Position numbers and translations under genes: made by a program
The notes under the pieces: model-generated
Seen by the model: only the letters and a program-made list of their open reading frames with translations
The model's database searches: none
What the model was told of the DNA's origin: nothing
Assembly (NCBI RefSeq): GCF_033705735.1
Contig: NZ_CP131130.1
Location: 2,988,001 to 3,052,000 of the forward strand
DNA: 64,000 bases
DNA from: Shinella zoogloeoides
Lineage (GTDB): Bacteria > Pseudomonadota > Alphaproteobacteria > Rhizobiales > Rhizobiaceae
Reading direction: 5' to 3'
Part shown: positions 19,030 to 28,367 of the stretch, piece after piece
Layout of the letters: each line of letters starts with the position of its first letter
Numbering within the stretch: the first letter of the stretch is position 1

Positions 19030-20856
19030 TCAGGCGGCGCCGGCGGCCCGCTGCTTTTCGAATCGCTTGCGGTCGTTCGGGTCGAGATGCAGCTTGCGCA
19101 GGCGGATCGACTTCGGCGTGACCTCGACGAGCTCGTCGTCCTGGATCCAGGACAGCGCGCGTTCCAGCGTCATCTTGATCGGCGGCGTCAGGCGGACGGC
19201 TTCGTCCTTGCCGGCGGCGCGGATGTTGGTGAGCTTCTTGCCCTTGAGCACGTTTACTTCAAGGTCGTTGTCGCGCGTGTGGATGCCGACGATCATGCCC
19301 ATATAGACCTTCTCGCCCGCGTCGATGACCATCGGGCCGCGGTCTTCCAGGTTGAAGAGCGCGTAGGCCACGGCTTCGCCCGCTTCGTTGGAGAGCAGCA
19401 CGCCGTTGACGCGGCCGCCGATCTCGCCCTTGTAGGGCTGGTAGTCGTGGAACAGGCGGTTCATGATCGCCGTGCCGCGCGTATCCGTCAGAAGCTCCGA
19501 CTGGTAGCCGATGAGGCCGCGGGTCGGGGCGAAGAAGACGAGGCGGACGCGATTGCCGCCCGAGGGACGCAACTCGACCATCTCGGCCTTGCGCTCGGAC
19601 ATCTTCTGTACGACGACGCCGGAATGCTCCTCGTCGACGTCGATGACGACTTCCTCGATCGGCTCCAGAAGCTGGCCGTCCTCGTCCTTGTGCATGACGA
19701 CGCGCGGACGCGACACGGCAAGCTCGAAGCCCTCGCGGCGCATGGTCTCGATGAGAACGGCGAGCTGAAGTTCGCCGCGGCCGGAGACGAAGAACGAATC
19801 CTTGTCGCCCGATTCCTCGATCTTGAGCGCAACGTTGCCTTCGGCTTCCTTGAAGAGACGATCGCGGATGACGCGGCTCGTGACCTTGTCACCTTCCGTG
19901 CCGGCGAGCGGCGAATCGTTGACGATGAAGGACATGGTGACGGTCGGCGGGTCGATCGGCTGGGCCTTGAGGGCTTCGGTGACCGACGGATCGCAGAACG
20001 TATCGGCGACGGTGCCCTTGGTGAGGCCGGCGATGGCGACGATGTCGCCCGCATGGGCTTCTTCGATGGCCGTGCGCTCGATGCCGCGGAAGGCGAGGAT
20101 CTTCGAGATACGGCCGCTTTCGATGAGCTGGCCGTCCTGGCCGAGAACCTTGACGGACTGGTTCGGCTTGATCGAGCCGGAATGGATGCGGCCGGTGATG
20201 ATACGGCCGAGGAAGGGGTTGGCCTCAAGGATCGTGCCGATCATGCGGAACGGGCCTTCGGCGACCTTCGGCTCGGGAACGTGCTTGAGCACGAGGTCGA
20301 GCAGCGGGGCCATGCCTTCGTCCTGCGGGCCGTGCGGGTTGACGTTCATCCAGCCGTTGCGGCCCGAACCGTAGAGGATCGGGAAGTCGAGCTGCTCGTC
20401 GGTGGCGTCGAGATTGGCGAAGAGGTCGAAGACCTCGTTCAGCACTTCCTCGTGGCGGCCGTCCGGGCGGTCGATCTTGTTGATGGCGACGATGGGCTTC
20501 AAGCCGACCTTGAGCGCCTTGCCGACCACGAACTTGGTCTGCGGCATCGGGCCTTCGGAACTATCGACGAGAACGATGGCGCCGTCCACCATCGAAAGGA
20601 TGCGCTCCACTTCGCCGCCGAAGTCGGCGTGGCCGGGCGTGTCGACGATGTTGATGCGCACGCCCTTCCATTCGACCGAAGTGGCCTTGGCGAGGATGGT
20701 GATGCCGCGCTCTTTTTCGATGTCGTTGGAGTCCATGACGCGTTCGGCGACGCGCTGGTTTTCACGGAACGAGCCGGACTGCTTGAGAAGCTCGTCGACG
20801 AGCGTGGTCTTGCCATGGTCGACGTGCGCGATGATCGCGATATTGCGGATGGACAT
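19030..20856 (-). CDS. typA: translational GTPase TypA/BipA
   Basis: Ribosome-binding GTPase of the elongation-factor family, involved in 50S assembly and stress/cold growth. 608 aa, full length. G-domain motifs are AHVDHGKTTL (G1), RGITI (G2), DTPGHADF (G3) and NKIDRPDGR (G4); elongation-factor domains II, III and V follow, and the C-terminal BipA-specific domain contains RGLIGYQSE. Monocistronic, with a clear terminator. The 116-bp leader upstream shows nothing notable. Confidence 0.97.
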   Translation of the reverse strand: MSIRNIAIIAHVDHGKTTLVDELLKQSGSFRENQRVAERVMDSNDIEKERGITILAKATSVEWKGVRINIVDTPGHADFGGEVERILSMVDGAIVLVDSSEGPMPQTKFVVGKALKVGLKPIVAINKIDRPDGRHEEVLNEVFDLFANLDATDEQLDFPILYGSGRNGWMNVNPHGPQDEGMAPLLDLVLKHVPEPKVAEGPFRMIGTILEANPFLGRIITGRIHSGSIKPNQSVKVLGQDGQLIESGRISKILAFRGIERTAIEEAHAGDIVAIAGLTKGTVADTFCDPSVTEALKAQPIDPPTVTMSFIVNDSPLAGTEGDKVTSRVIRDRLFKEAEGNVALKIEESGDKDSFFVSGRGELQLAVLIETMRREGFELAVSRPRVVMHKDEDGQLLEPIEEVVIDVDEEHSGVVVQKMSERKAEMVELRPSGGNRVRLVFFAPTRGLIGYQSELLTDTRGTAIMNRLFHDYQPYKGEIGGRVNGVLLSNEAGEAVAYALFNLEDRGPMVIDAGEKVYMGMIVGIHTRDNDLEVNVLKGKKLTNIRAAGKDEAVRLTPPIKMTLERALSWIQDDELVEVTPKSIRLRKLHLDPNDRKRFEKQRAAGAA

Positions 20857-20972
20857 AGGTTGTAATCTCTGAGGTTCAGGGGCGCGCGCAAAACGAGGGC
20901 GCCGTCTTCAATGGCCGGGCTCATACATGTTTTTCCGCAAATGCGAAAGGGGCGGGCCGCAACTCTGTTGCC

Positions 20973-22535
20973 TCACGACGAGCGGACCGGCGGCAGCACC
21001 ACGCGCCAGAGCTCCCGGTCCTCCCGGTCCATCAGCCGCACGGTCATCTCCTCGCTCGCTCCGCTGATGTCGACGAGGCCGAAGAATTGCAGGCCGGCGG
21101 AGGGCGGCAGGTTGCTGTCGGCGCCGCCGGCGGAGGACTTGATGAAGCGCACCTCCGGCCCGAAGGTCATGTCGAGCGGATGCGGCCCGTAGGTGCCGGA
21201 ATGCAGCGGCCCGGAGACAAACTCCCAGAACGGATCGAACGCCTGGAACTTCGCCCGCGAGGGATCGTAATGGTGGGCGGCCGTATAATGCACGTCCGCC
21301 GTCAGCCAGACGACATTGTGGATCGCATTGTCGCGCATGAAGGAGAGGAGGTCGGCGATCTCCCGCTCGCGCGCCATCGGCGGGCCGTCGGACCCGTCCG
21401 CAACGCCCTCATAGCCGAGGCGGTTGGCATAGTCGTCCCAGATGATGAGGCCGAGCGGCATGTCGCAGGCGATCACCTTCCAGACGGCACGGGAGGCCGC
21501 AAGCTCGCGGCGCAGCCACGCGGCCTGCCGCGGGCCGAACAGGTCGTTCTCGGTGCCGCCCCGGTTGGGGCCGCGATAGGAGCGAAGATCCACGAAGAAC
21601 ACGTCGAGCAGCGGCCCGTAGGCGACCTTGCGGAAGATGCGCCCGGGCTCGCCGGGCAGATAGCGGATCGGCGTCATCTCGTGAAAGGCGCGCCGCGCTC
21701 GCGCCTCGTAGACCTTGATGTCCTTTTCCGGATAGCGCCGGTCGCCCGAAAGATCGCTTGATGCCGACCAGTTGTTCAGAACCTCATGGTCGTCCCACTG
21801 GAAGAAGGTCGGGCATTCCCTGTTGAAGGAAAGCAGGTGGTCGTCGAGGAGGTTGTATTTCCACTGTCCGCGAAATTCCTCCAGCGTGCGCGCCACGTCG
21901 CGCTTCTCGTCGGTGACGATGCGGTTCTTCCAGACCCCGCCGTCGCGCAGCCTGATCTCGTCCGGGATCGGCCCGTCGGCATAGACCGTGTCGCCCGAAT
22001 GGATGAAGAAATCCGGCTCGTGGCGCAGCATGGTCGAATAGGTCTTCATGCCGACATCGTCGATGCCCCAGCCCTGCCCCGCCGTATCGCCCGACCAGAC
22101 GAAGCGCACCGACCGCCTGCGCATCGGCGCGGTGCGGAAGCGCCCGACGATGGGCTCGGAGACGAGATGGCTGGAATAGGGATCGCCCGCCGTGAAGCGG
22201 TAGAAGATGTCCTGATCCGGCAGCAGCCCCTGCAGCATCGCCTTGACCGTATTGTCCGAGGCCGCCGTCGCCGTCTGCAGCGGCATCCGCATCGCGTCGA
22301 TGAAACTGTCGGTGGTCGCATATTCCAGCACCACCTCCGCCGGCCGGTCGACCCGCGCCCAGACGACGCCCGACGAGCAATCCACGTCGCCGGACTGGAC
22401 GCCATGCGAGAAGGCGGGGCTGCCATGGCGGCGCGCATAATAGGGAACCGCCAGCGCCGAGGACGTGGCCAGCGCGCCGGCGCCCGCGGTCAGCAGAAAC
22501 GAGCGCCGCGTCAGCGCCTCGGGAACGATCGCCAT
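20973..22535 (-). CDS. phoD: Tat-exported PhoD-family phosphatase/phosphodiesterase
   Basis: 520-aa PhoD-like metallophosphatase. The N-terminus carries a twin-arginine signal, LTRRSFLLTAGAGALA, so it is exported folded to the periplasm. The N-terminal PhoD_N domain has SGVQSGD and VVWARVDRP. The catalytic domain has the metal motifs WSGDTAGQGWG, HSGDTVYADG, QWDDHEVLNNW and LTADVHYTAAH. PhoD enzymes release phosphate from mono- and diesters, with Ca and Fe. No Pho box was searched for reliably. It follows typA in the same direction but with a 116-bp gap to it downstream. Confidence 0.93.
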   Translation of the reverse strand: MAIVPEALTRRSFLLTAGAGALATSSALAVPYYARRHGSPAFSHGVQSGDVDCSSGVVWARVDRPAEVVLEYATTDSFIDAMRMPLQTATAASDNTVKAMLQGLLPDQDIFYRFTAGDPYSSHLVSEPIVGRFRTAPMRRRSVRFVWSGDTAGQGWGIDDVGMKTYSTMLRHEPDFFIHSGDTVYADGPIPDEIRLRDGGVWKNRIVTDEKRDVARTLEEFRGQWKYNLLDDHLLSFNRECPTFFQWDDHEVLNNWSASSDLSGDRRYPEKDIKVYEARARRAFHEMTPIRYLPGEPGRIFRKVAYGPLLDVFFVDLRSYRGPNRGGTENDLFGPRQAAWLRRELAASRAVWKVIACDMPLGLIIWDDYANRLGYEGVADGSDGPPMAREREIADLLSFMRDNAIHNVVWLTADVHYTAAHHYDPSRAKFQAFDPFWEFVSGPLHSGTYGPHPLDMTFGPEVRFIKSSAGGADSNLPPSAGLQFFGLVDISGASEEMTVRLMDREDRELWRVVLPPVRSS

Positions 22536-22708
22536 GCCACCTCCGGCCCAGCCCGCGAAAAGACGGGCAGACCATGAGTCTCCGGCATGTCAGTCCGGTA
22601 ACGGGACGATGACGTTTCACCCAAGCTTTGGTGACGGGGGGATGACGAGGAGCGTGTTCATGCGTGCCGCGCTCCATCCGGCCTATCCGCAGCCCGCTCC
22701 CCTCTCCT

Positions 22709-22790
22709 TCGTCATGGCCGGGCCTGACCCGACCATCCATACTCCGGGTGCCGCCGCGGATCCTCGGGTCAAGCCCGAGGATGACGTCGG
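22709..22790. repeat. palindromic intergenic repeat, two-hairpin unit
   Basis: In the 313-bp gene-free gap between phoD and the M3 peptidase. Left hairpin: ATGGCCGGG-CCTGA-CCCGACCAT (22714-22736, one mismatch). Right hairpin: ATCCTCGGG-TCAAG-CCCGAGGAT (22760-22782, perfect 9 bp). The two halves resemble each other in reverse orientation and share the core CGGG-nnTGA/TCAnn-CCCG. A half copy of the left unit recurs at 57898-57925. Such GTCATGG...CCGAGGATGAC units are dispersed in rhizobial intergenic DNA. Confidence 0.7.
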
Positions 22791-22848
22791 TGGAGAGACA
22801 CGGTCACGGCAAAAGTCGTGTAAGGCAGAGCGAGCGCCAGGCGCCGGC

Positions 22849-24909
22849 TCAGGCCGCCAGCCCCTTCTTCTCCAGCATGGCCTCCGGGCTCGGCAGCTTG
22901 CCGCGGAAGGCCTTGTAGGCGTCCTCCGGGTCGACCGAGCCGCCGACGGAGTAGATATAGGTCTTCAGCCGCTCCGCCATGACCGGATTGAAGGCGTCGC
23001 CCGTTTCCGTGAAGGCGGAAAAGGCATCGGCGTCGAGCACTTCCGACCACATGTAGGAATAGTAACCGGCCGAATAGCCGTCGCCCGAGAAGACATGCTG
23101 GAAGTGCGGCGTCGCGTGGCGCATGACGATGGACGCCGGCAGGCCGATCGTCTCCAGCACCTCCGCCTGCACCGCCATCGGGTCCTCGACGGCGCCGCGC
23201 GTATGGAACGCCATGTCGACCAGCGCCGAGGAGGTGAACTCCACCGTCGCGAAGCCCGAATTGAAGGTGCGGGCGGCCAGCACCTTGTCGAGCAGCGCCT
23301 GCGGCATCGCCGCACCTGTCTGATAATGCACGGCATAGCGCGTCAGCACTTCCGGCACCGTCAGCCAGTGCTCGTAGAGCTGCGACGGCAGCTCCACGAA
23401 ATCGCGCGAGACGCCCGTGCCCGAGACGGAGGGATAGGTGACGTTGGAGAGCATGCCGTGCAGCGCATGGCCGAATTCGTGGAAGAGCGTGCGCGCATCG
23501 TCGAGCGACAGCAGCGCAGGCTTGCCTTCCGCGGGCTTGGCGAAATTGCAGACATTGTAGATGATCGGCAGCTCCCCGACCGCGCCGTTCGGCAGCGGCA
23601 GGCGATGCTGGCTCTGGTAGGAGCTCATCCATGCGCCGGAACGCTTGGAGGAGCGGGCGAAATAATCGCCGAGGAACATGGCGACCAGCCTGTCCTCCCG
23701 GTCTCGGATCTCGAAGACCCGCACATCGGGATGATAGACCGGCACGCCCTTCTGCTCGATGGCGCGGATGCCGAAGAGCCGCTCTGCAACGTCGAAGCAG
23801 GCCTCGATGACCTTTTCGAGCTGGAGATAGGGCTTCAGCTCCGCCTCGGAGAAATTGAATTTTTTCGCGCGCAGCTTTTCCGCATAGTAGCGCCAGTCCC
23901 AGGGCATGACCTCGTGGTTGCGCCCCTCCTCGGCGATCAGCGCGGCAAGCTCCGCCTCCTCCTCGCGCGCCCGCGCCACGGCCTTTTCCCAGACCTGCAT
24001 CAGGAGCCCGTTCACCGCCTCCGGCGTCTTGGCCATGGTGTTGTCGAGCTTCAGGGCCGCGAAGTTCCCGTAGCCGAGCAGCCCGGCCTTTTCGGCCCTG
24101 AGCGCCAGCGTTTCCTTGACGATACCGCGGTTGTCCGTCTCGCCGGCATTCTCGCCGCGCGCCACCCAGGCCCGGAACGCCTGCTCGCGCAGGTCGCGGC
24201 GGGCGGAGAAGGTGAGGAACGGCTCGATAATCGAGCGCGACAGGGTGACGGCGTAGCGCCCGTCCTCGCCGCGCTCGCGCGCCGCCGCCGCCATGGCGTC
24301 CTTCAAGAAGTCCGGCAGACCGTCGAGCGCCTCGCCCTCGTCGAGGAAGAGCGCCCAGTTCTTCTCGTCGGCAAGCACGTTCTGGCCGAATTTCGCGCCG
24401 AGGCCGGCGAGCCGCTCGTTGATCGCCGAAAGCCGTTCCTGCCCGGATTTTTCGAGCTTGGCGCCCGATTTCACGAAGCCCTTCCAGTGCCGCTCCAGGA
24501 CGCGCACCTGCTCCAGCGAGAGGTTAAGCCCGGCACGGCTCTCCCACAGCGCATCGATGCGCTTGAAGAGCGCGGCATTGGTGCCGATCTTCGAATAATG
24601 CCGCGACATTTTTGGCGCGATGTCGCGTTCCAGGGCCTGGATCGTGTCGTTGGTATTGGCGCCGGCGCGGCTCCAGAAGAGCGCCGAGACGCGCGACAGC
24701 GCATCGCCGGCGATCTCCAGCGCGACGACGGTGTTCTCGAAGGTGGGGGCTTCCGGATCGTTGGCGATGGCGTCGATCTCGGCCTCGTGCATCGCCAGCG
24801 CTGCATCGAAGCTTTCCGCGAAGGCCTCGTCCCTGACGAGATCGAAACGCGGCAAGCCGCCCGGGCCGCTCCACTCGACAAGAGCAGGATCGATGCGCGT
24901 TTCGGTCAT
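22849..24909 (-). CDS. M3 family metallopeptidase (oligopeptidase A type)
   Basis: 686-aa cytoplasmic zinc oligopeptidase of the thimet/PrlC/Dcp family, degrading short peptides including signal-peptide fragments. The zinc site FHEFGHALHGML (HExxH) and the downstream Glu in the GTGVSRDFVELPSQ region are present. The helical N-terminal domain (residues 20-200) and GDGYSAGYYSYMWSEVLDAD substrate loop match the family. The frame is open to 24978, but MTETRIDP at 24909, preceded by GGAAAGGACGACCC, is the natural start. Could be annotated prlC or dcp; I cannot separate them. Confidence 0.93.
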   Translation of the reverse strand: MTETRIDPALVEWSGPGGLPRFDLVRDEAFAESFDAALAMHEAEIDAIANDPEAPTFENTVVALEIAGDALSRVSALFWSRAGANTNDTIQALERDIAPKMSRHYSKIGTNAALFKRIDALWESRAGLNLSLEQVRVLERHWKGFVKSGAKLEKSGQERLSAINERLAGLGAKFGQNVLADEKNWALFLDEGEALDGLPDFLKDAMAAAARERGEDGRYAVTLSRSIIEPFLTFSARRDLREQAFRAWVARGENAGETDNRGIVKETLALRAEKAGLLGYGNFAALKLDNTMAKTPEAVNGLLMQVWEKAVARAREEEAELAALIAEEGRNHEVMPWDWRYYAEKLRAKKFNFSEAELKPYLQLEKVIEACFDVAERLFGIRAIEQKGVPVYHPDVRVFEIRDREDRLVAMFLGDYFARSSKRSGAWMSSYQSQHRLPLPNGAVGELPIIYNVCNFAKPAEGKPALLSLDDARTLFHEFGHALHGMLSNVTYPSVSGTGVSRDFVELPSQLYEHWLTVPEVLTRYAVHYQTGAAMPQALLDKVLAARTFNSGFATVEFTSSALVDMAFHTRGAVEDPMAVQAEVLETIGLPASIVMRHATPHFQHVFSGDGYSAGYYSYMWSEVLDADAFSAFTETGDAFNPVMAERLKTYIYSVGGSVDPEDAYKAFRGKLPSPEAMLEKKGLAA

Positions 24910-25201
24910 GGGTCGTCCTTTCCAGCAAATCACCGTGCGGCGAATATAGGAACGGACATGCCCCTTGGTACAGGGCACCGTCGCAAATTAGGGAACCGGA
25001 TGCGCGCAGCCGCGTTCAGGCCGGTGCGGCACCCTGCCACTTGACGCGGACGGCGACTTCGGAGACAACAATCCCGACCCGCGGCCTTTTTGACATCGGT
25101 TGCCGCGGTGAACCCTGGTGCCGGGCCCCTCTGGCGAGAGTTTTTACGGCGCTCTCGTGATGTCGGTACCGCCAGCAATCAGCCGGCGGATTCATACGCA
25201 C
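24910..25201. other. leader/promoter region of the DUF475 gene
   Basis: No protein gene seen. It contains the divergent promoters for the M3 peptidase and the DUF475 unit. Near its right end is the hairpin CGAGAG (25135-25140), 11-nt loop, CTCTCG (25152-25157), flanked by GCGGT (about 25105) and ACCGC (about 25168), which could close a larger stem. This looks like a structured 5' leader. It does not show the GGGGAGUA loop expected of the yybP-ykoY manganese riboswitch. Confidence 0.4.
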
Positions 25202-25291
25202 ATGAACATCCTGACCATGCCTTACCCGCATGCCCGTCGTGGTATGCGCAATCTCACCTCCCGTACCTCCAGCCCGGAGGCGCTGACATGA
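25202..25291 (+). CDS. candidate leader peptide (29 aa) coupled to DUF475 gene
   Basis: Small open frame ATG...TGA of 29 codons, starting MNILTMPYPHARRG and ending SPEALT. Its TGA overlaps the ATG of the DUF475 gene in ATGA, and the strong GGAGG of that gene lies inside it, so translating this frame would control access to the main start. CGGCGGA lies 11 nt before its ATG. The peptide is basic and rich in Arg/Ser/Thr, with a PYPHARRG segment that might stall ribosomes. Not a known family as far as I can tell. Confidence 0.45.
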   Translation: MNILTMPYPHARRGMRNLTSRTSSPEALT

Positions 25292-26394
25292 TCGGCAACG
25301 GCGAAGGAAAATCCACCCTCTCCTATCTCAAATGGGCACTCATCGTCACCGCCCTCGGCCTTGCGCTCGGCGCCTGGCTCGGCTGGCAATCGACCGGAAC
25401 GCTTTCCGGCATGGCGACCGTCTTCTTCATCTGCGCCGTCCTCGCGGTGCTGGAGATATCGCTCTCCTTCGACAATGCCATCGTAAACGCCAACAAGCTC
25501 AAGGACATGACGCCGGTCTGGCAGCACCGGTTCCTGACCTGGGGCATCGTGATCGCCGTCTTCGGCATGCGCATCGTCTTCCCGCTCCTGATCGTCGTCA
25601 TCGCCGCCGGCATCGGCCCGATCGACGCCCTGGTCCTCGCGGCCCGGGAGCCGGCGGAATATGCCCGCATCATGAACGATGCGCACCTGCCCATCGCGGC
25701 CTTCGGCGGCACCTTCCTGATGATGGTCGGCCTCACCTACTTCTTCAACCATGAGAAGGACGTTCACTGGATCGGCTTCATCGAGAAGCACATGGCGCGC
25801 TCGGCGACCGTCAAGGGCATCGAGATCGCCTTCGTCCTCGCGCTCATCCTGATCTTCTCGAACCTGCTGGAGGGCGAGGCGGCCAATACCTTCGTGCATG
25901 CCGCGGTCTACGGCCTTCTCACCTTCCTTGCGGTGGAAGTCGTCGGCGGCCTGCTCGATGCCTCGCAGAAGGCGATGTCGGAAGCGGCGAAGGGCGGCCT
26001 CGGCGCCTTCATCTATCTCGAAGTGCTCGATGCCAGCTTCTCCTTCGACGGCGTGATCGGCGCCTTCGCGCTGACGCAGAACCTCTTCGTCATCGCCATC
26101 GGCCTCGGCATCGGCGCCATGTATGTGCGCTCGATGACCATCATGCTCGTCGACAAGGGCACGCTCGCCGAATACCGCTACCTGGAGCACGGCGCGTTCT
26201 ACGCGATCCTGATCCTGTCGGTGGTGATGTACTGCCAGACGCTGGTGCACATCCCCGAGGTCATCACCGGCCTTGGCGGCGCAACGCTCATCGGCATCTC
26301 GCTCTGGTCCTCGATCCGCTACAACCGGCGCGAACAGGCGCTGGAACGCCGCGAGGCCGACCATGTGACGGGCGGCCTCGGCAAGAACGCCTGA
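25288..26394 (+). CDS. DUF475 / TerC-superfamily integral membrane protein
   Basis: 368-aa multi-pass membrane protein, about nine helices. Two inverted TerC-type motifs with conserved acidic residues occur: LEISLSFDNAIVNANKL (about 62-78) and LEVLDASFSFDGVIGAF (about 250-266), the usual candidate ion path. TerC relatives (Alx, MeeF/MeeY) export manganese in several bacteria, so a divalent-metal role is plausible but unproved. ATG chosen for GGAGG at 25276-25280; the frame is open to 25090. A structured leader and small ORF precede it and a strong terminator follows. Confidence 0.9.
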   Translation: MIGNGEGKSTLSYLKWALIVTALGLALGAWLGWQSTGTLSGMATVFFICAVLAVLEISLSFDNAIVNANKLKDMTPVWQHRFLTWGIVIAVFGMRIVFPLLIVVIAAGIGPIDALVLAAREPAEYARIMNDAHLPIAAFGGTFLMMVGLTYFFNHEKDVHWIGFIEKHMARSATVKGIEIAFVLALILIFSNLLEGEAANTFVHAAVYGLLTFLAVEVVGGLLDASQKAMSEAAKGGLGAFIYLEVLDASFSFDGVIGAFALTQNLFVIAIGLGIGAMYVRSMTIMLVDKGTLAEYRYLEHGAFYAILILSVVMYCQTLVHIPEVITGLGGATLIGISLWSSIRYNRREQALERREADHVTGGLGKNA

Positions 26395-26461
26395 CGCCTG
26401 CGGCCGGCCGCCGAAAGCGGCCGGCTCGCTATTCCCAAGACGAACGCAGCCCCAAATACAG

Positions 26462-26495
26462 AAGGCCCGCCGATCTTCCGACCGGCGGGCCTTTT
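26462..26495 (+). terminator. terminator of the DUF475 gene
   Basis: Stem AAGGCCCGCCG / CGGCGGGCCTT (11 bp) with a 10-nt loop, followed by TT. Located 68 bp after the stop. The A-run on the left arm would also allow use from the minus strand, ending the small gene at 26522. Confidence 0.85.
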
Positions 26496-26521
26496 CCATT
26501 CAGGGAATTCTCTCTCCCGCG

Positions 26522-26686
26522 TCAGACGCGCGGGAAGTCGGCGGGGTTGATGCCGAGGGTCTTCAGGTCGCGTTCCTTCGGGCGGCGGTGGCCCTCTACG
26601 GCCGCGGCGGCTGCGTGGGCAGCGCTCAGTACGGCAAAGGCCCGGCCGAAGAAGCCCTGGGCGAAGGAGTTGCGGAGGGTGGTCAT
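26522..26686 (-). CDS. small DUF1127-like protein
   Basis: 54-aa frame, start MTTLRNSFAQGFFGRAF and end LKTLGINPADFPRV. The C-terminal pattern of a basic stretch (HRRPKERD) followed by L-x-x-L-G-I resembles the short DUF1127 proteins of rhizobia that help RNA and phosphate or stress homeostasis; the match is partial. An Ala-rich middle helix (VLSAAHAAAAAVEG) separates the ends. No clear ribosome site, and the gene stands alone between two hairpins. Coding is supported by the coherent composition of the frame and its clean boundaries. Confidence 0.6.
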   Translation of the reverse strand: MTTLRNSFAQGFFGRAFAVLSAAHAAAAAVEGHRRPKERDLKTLGINPADFPRV

Positions 26687-26783
26687 TGGAATGCTCGCTT
26701 TCTGTTCTAGCTTACGGATGGAAGATGATGCTTCAGCCCCGAAAGTACAAGCGACGGAATCTCAGCCCAGCCATGCAACGGAT

Positions 26784-26812
26784 GCAGGCCGGAAACGAGG
26801 TTTCCGGCCTGC
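26784..26812. terminator. strong hairpin downstream of tctA
   Basis: Perfect 13-bp stem GCAGGCCGGAAAC-GAG-GTTTCCGGCCTGC located 27 bp beyond the tctA stop. There is no T-run on the minus side (ATCCGTTGC follows), so it may protect or process the tctCBA transcript rather than terminate it alone. Confidence 0.6.
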
Positions 26813-26839
26813 AATATTTCCGCTCGTCGAAGAAGAACG

Positions 26840-28357
26840 TCAGTCTTCGTTGGCGGCGAACTGCGAAAGGACTTCGCCCTTGCCGCGCGCCCGCAGGATA
26901 AGCGGGACGATGACGGCGAGGAAGGCGAGGCCGAACAGCACGGCCGCGATGGGCGACATGAAAAGCACCGTCACGTCGCCCTGGCTGATGGCCAGCGCCC
27001 GGCGCAACTGCTGCTCCGCCATCGGCCCGAGGATGAGCCCCACCACGACGGGCGCGATCGGATAGCCGAAGAGCCGCATGGCAAAGCCCAGCAGACCGAA
27101 GACCAGCAGCATGCCGAGCTCGAAGACCGACGGATTGGCGCCGATGGTGCCGAGCGTCGCGAAGAGCAGGATGCCGGCATAGAGCCAGGGCTTGGGGATC
27201 GTCAGCAGCTTCACCCACAGGCCGATCAACGGCAGGTTCAGCACCAGCAGCATGAAATTGGCGATGAGCAGGCTGGCGATGAGGCCCCAGACGAGCTGCG
27301 GATTGGTCGCGAACAGCAGCGGGCCCGGCTGGAGGCCGTATTGCTGGAAGCCGGCGAGCATGATGGCCGCCGTCGCCGTCGTCGGCAGGCCCAGCGAGAG
27401 CAGCGGCACGAGCGTGCCGGCCGCCGACGCGTTGTTGGCCGCCTCCGGCCCGGCCACGCCCTCGATGGCGCCCTTGCCGAACTCGTCCTTGTGGGCGGAG
27501 AACTGCTTTTCCGCCGAATAGGAGAGGAAGCTGGCGATATCGGCGCCGCCAGCCGGCATGGCGCCGATCGGGAAACCGATCACGGTGCCGCGCAGCCACG
27601 GCTTCCACGAGCGCGCCCAGTCCTGCGCGTTCATCCAGACCGAGCCCTTCACCGCCTCCACCTTCTCGGGGATGCGGTCGCCCTGGCAGGCAACGTAGAG
27701 CGTCTCGCCGATGGCGAACATGGCGACGGCGAGCGTCGTCACCTCGATGCCGTCGAGAAGGTCGGGAACGCCGAAGGAAAGCCGCGCCTGGCCGGTCTGC
27801 TGGTCGATGCCGATGATGGCAAGGCCGAGGCCGACGAAGAGGGCGGTGAGGCCACGCAACGTCGAATCGCCGAAGGCGGCCGAGACGGTCACGAAGGCGA
27901 GCACCATCAGCGCGAAATATTCGCGCGGGCCGAAGGAGAGCGCGAACTTCACGACGAAGGGCGCAATGAAGGCAAGGCCGAGCGTGGCGATGAGGCCGGC
28001 GACGAAGGAGCCAATGGCGGCTGTGGCGAGCGCCGGCCCGCCGCGCCCGGCCCGGGCCATCTTGTTGCCCTCGAGCGCGGTGACGACGGAAGCGCTTTCG
28101 CCCGGCGTGTTGAGCAGGATCGAAGTCGTCGAGCCGCCATACATGCCGCCGTAATAGATGCCGGCGAACATGATGAGCGAGCCCGCCGGATCGAGCTTGT
28201 AGGTGACGGGCAGGAGCAGCGCCACGGTGAGCGCCGGCCCGATGCCCGGCAGCACGCCGACGGCCGTGCCGAGCGTGACGCCGATCAGCGCATAGAGCAG
28301 GTTCATCGGCTGGGCGGCGACGACGAGGCCCTGGAGCAGGAATTCGAATGTACCCAT
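26840..28357 (-). CDS. tctA: tripartite tricarboxylate transporter, large permease TctA
   Basis: 505-aa membrane permease with about 11-12 helices that carries the substrate in the TctABC secondary uptake system. The family motifs [17 protein letters not shown] near the N-terminus and [20 protein letters not shown] (about 62-81) are present, as is the second repeat [19 protein letters not shown]. It is last in the order tctC-tctB-tctA on the minus strand, 10 bp after tctB. Substrate is a carboxylate, type unknown. Confidence 0.96.
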   Translation of the reverse strand: MGTFEFLLQGLVVAAQPMNLLYALIGVTLGTAVGVLPGIGPALTVALLLPVTYKLDPAGSLIMFAGIYYGGMYGGSTTSILLNTPGESASVVTALEGNKMARAGRGGPALATAAIGSFVAGLIATLGLAFIAPFVVKFALSFGPREYFALMVLAFVTVSAAFGDSTLRGLTALFVGLGLAIIGIDQQTGQARLSFGVPDLLDGIEVTTLAVAMFAIGETLYVACQGDRIPEKVEAVKGSVWMNAQDWARSWKPWLRGTVIGFPIGAMPAGGADIASFLSYSAEKQFSAHKDEFGKGAIEGVAGPEAANNASAAGTLVPLLSLGLPTTATAAIMLAGFQQYGLQPGPLLFATNPQLVWGLIASLLIANFMLLVLNLPLIGLWVKLLTIPKPWLYAGILLFATLGTIGANPSVFELGMLLVFGLLGFAMRLFGYPIAPVVVGLILGPMAEQQLRRALAISQGDVTVLFMSPIAAVLFGLAFLAVIVPLILRARGKGEVLSQFAANED

Positions 28358-28367
28358 CGTCAGCTCC

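Noticed and set aside
22465..25044. Long plus-strand frame opposite the M3 peptidase
   Set aside because: Antisense to a complete peptidase with HExxH; no motifs in this frame.
25081..25190. yybP-ykoY manganese riboswitch before the DUF475 gene
   Set aside because: Expected because of the TerC link, but the conserved GGGGAGUA loop and its partner loop could not be found; only a generic hairpin is visible.
25016..25231. 71-codon minus-strand frame in the DUF475 leader
   Set aside because: Arg-rich random-looking composition, and it lies across the structured leader.
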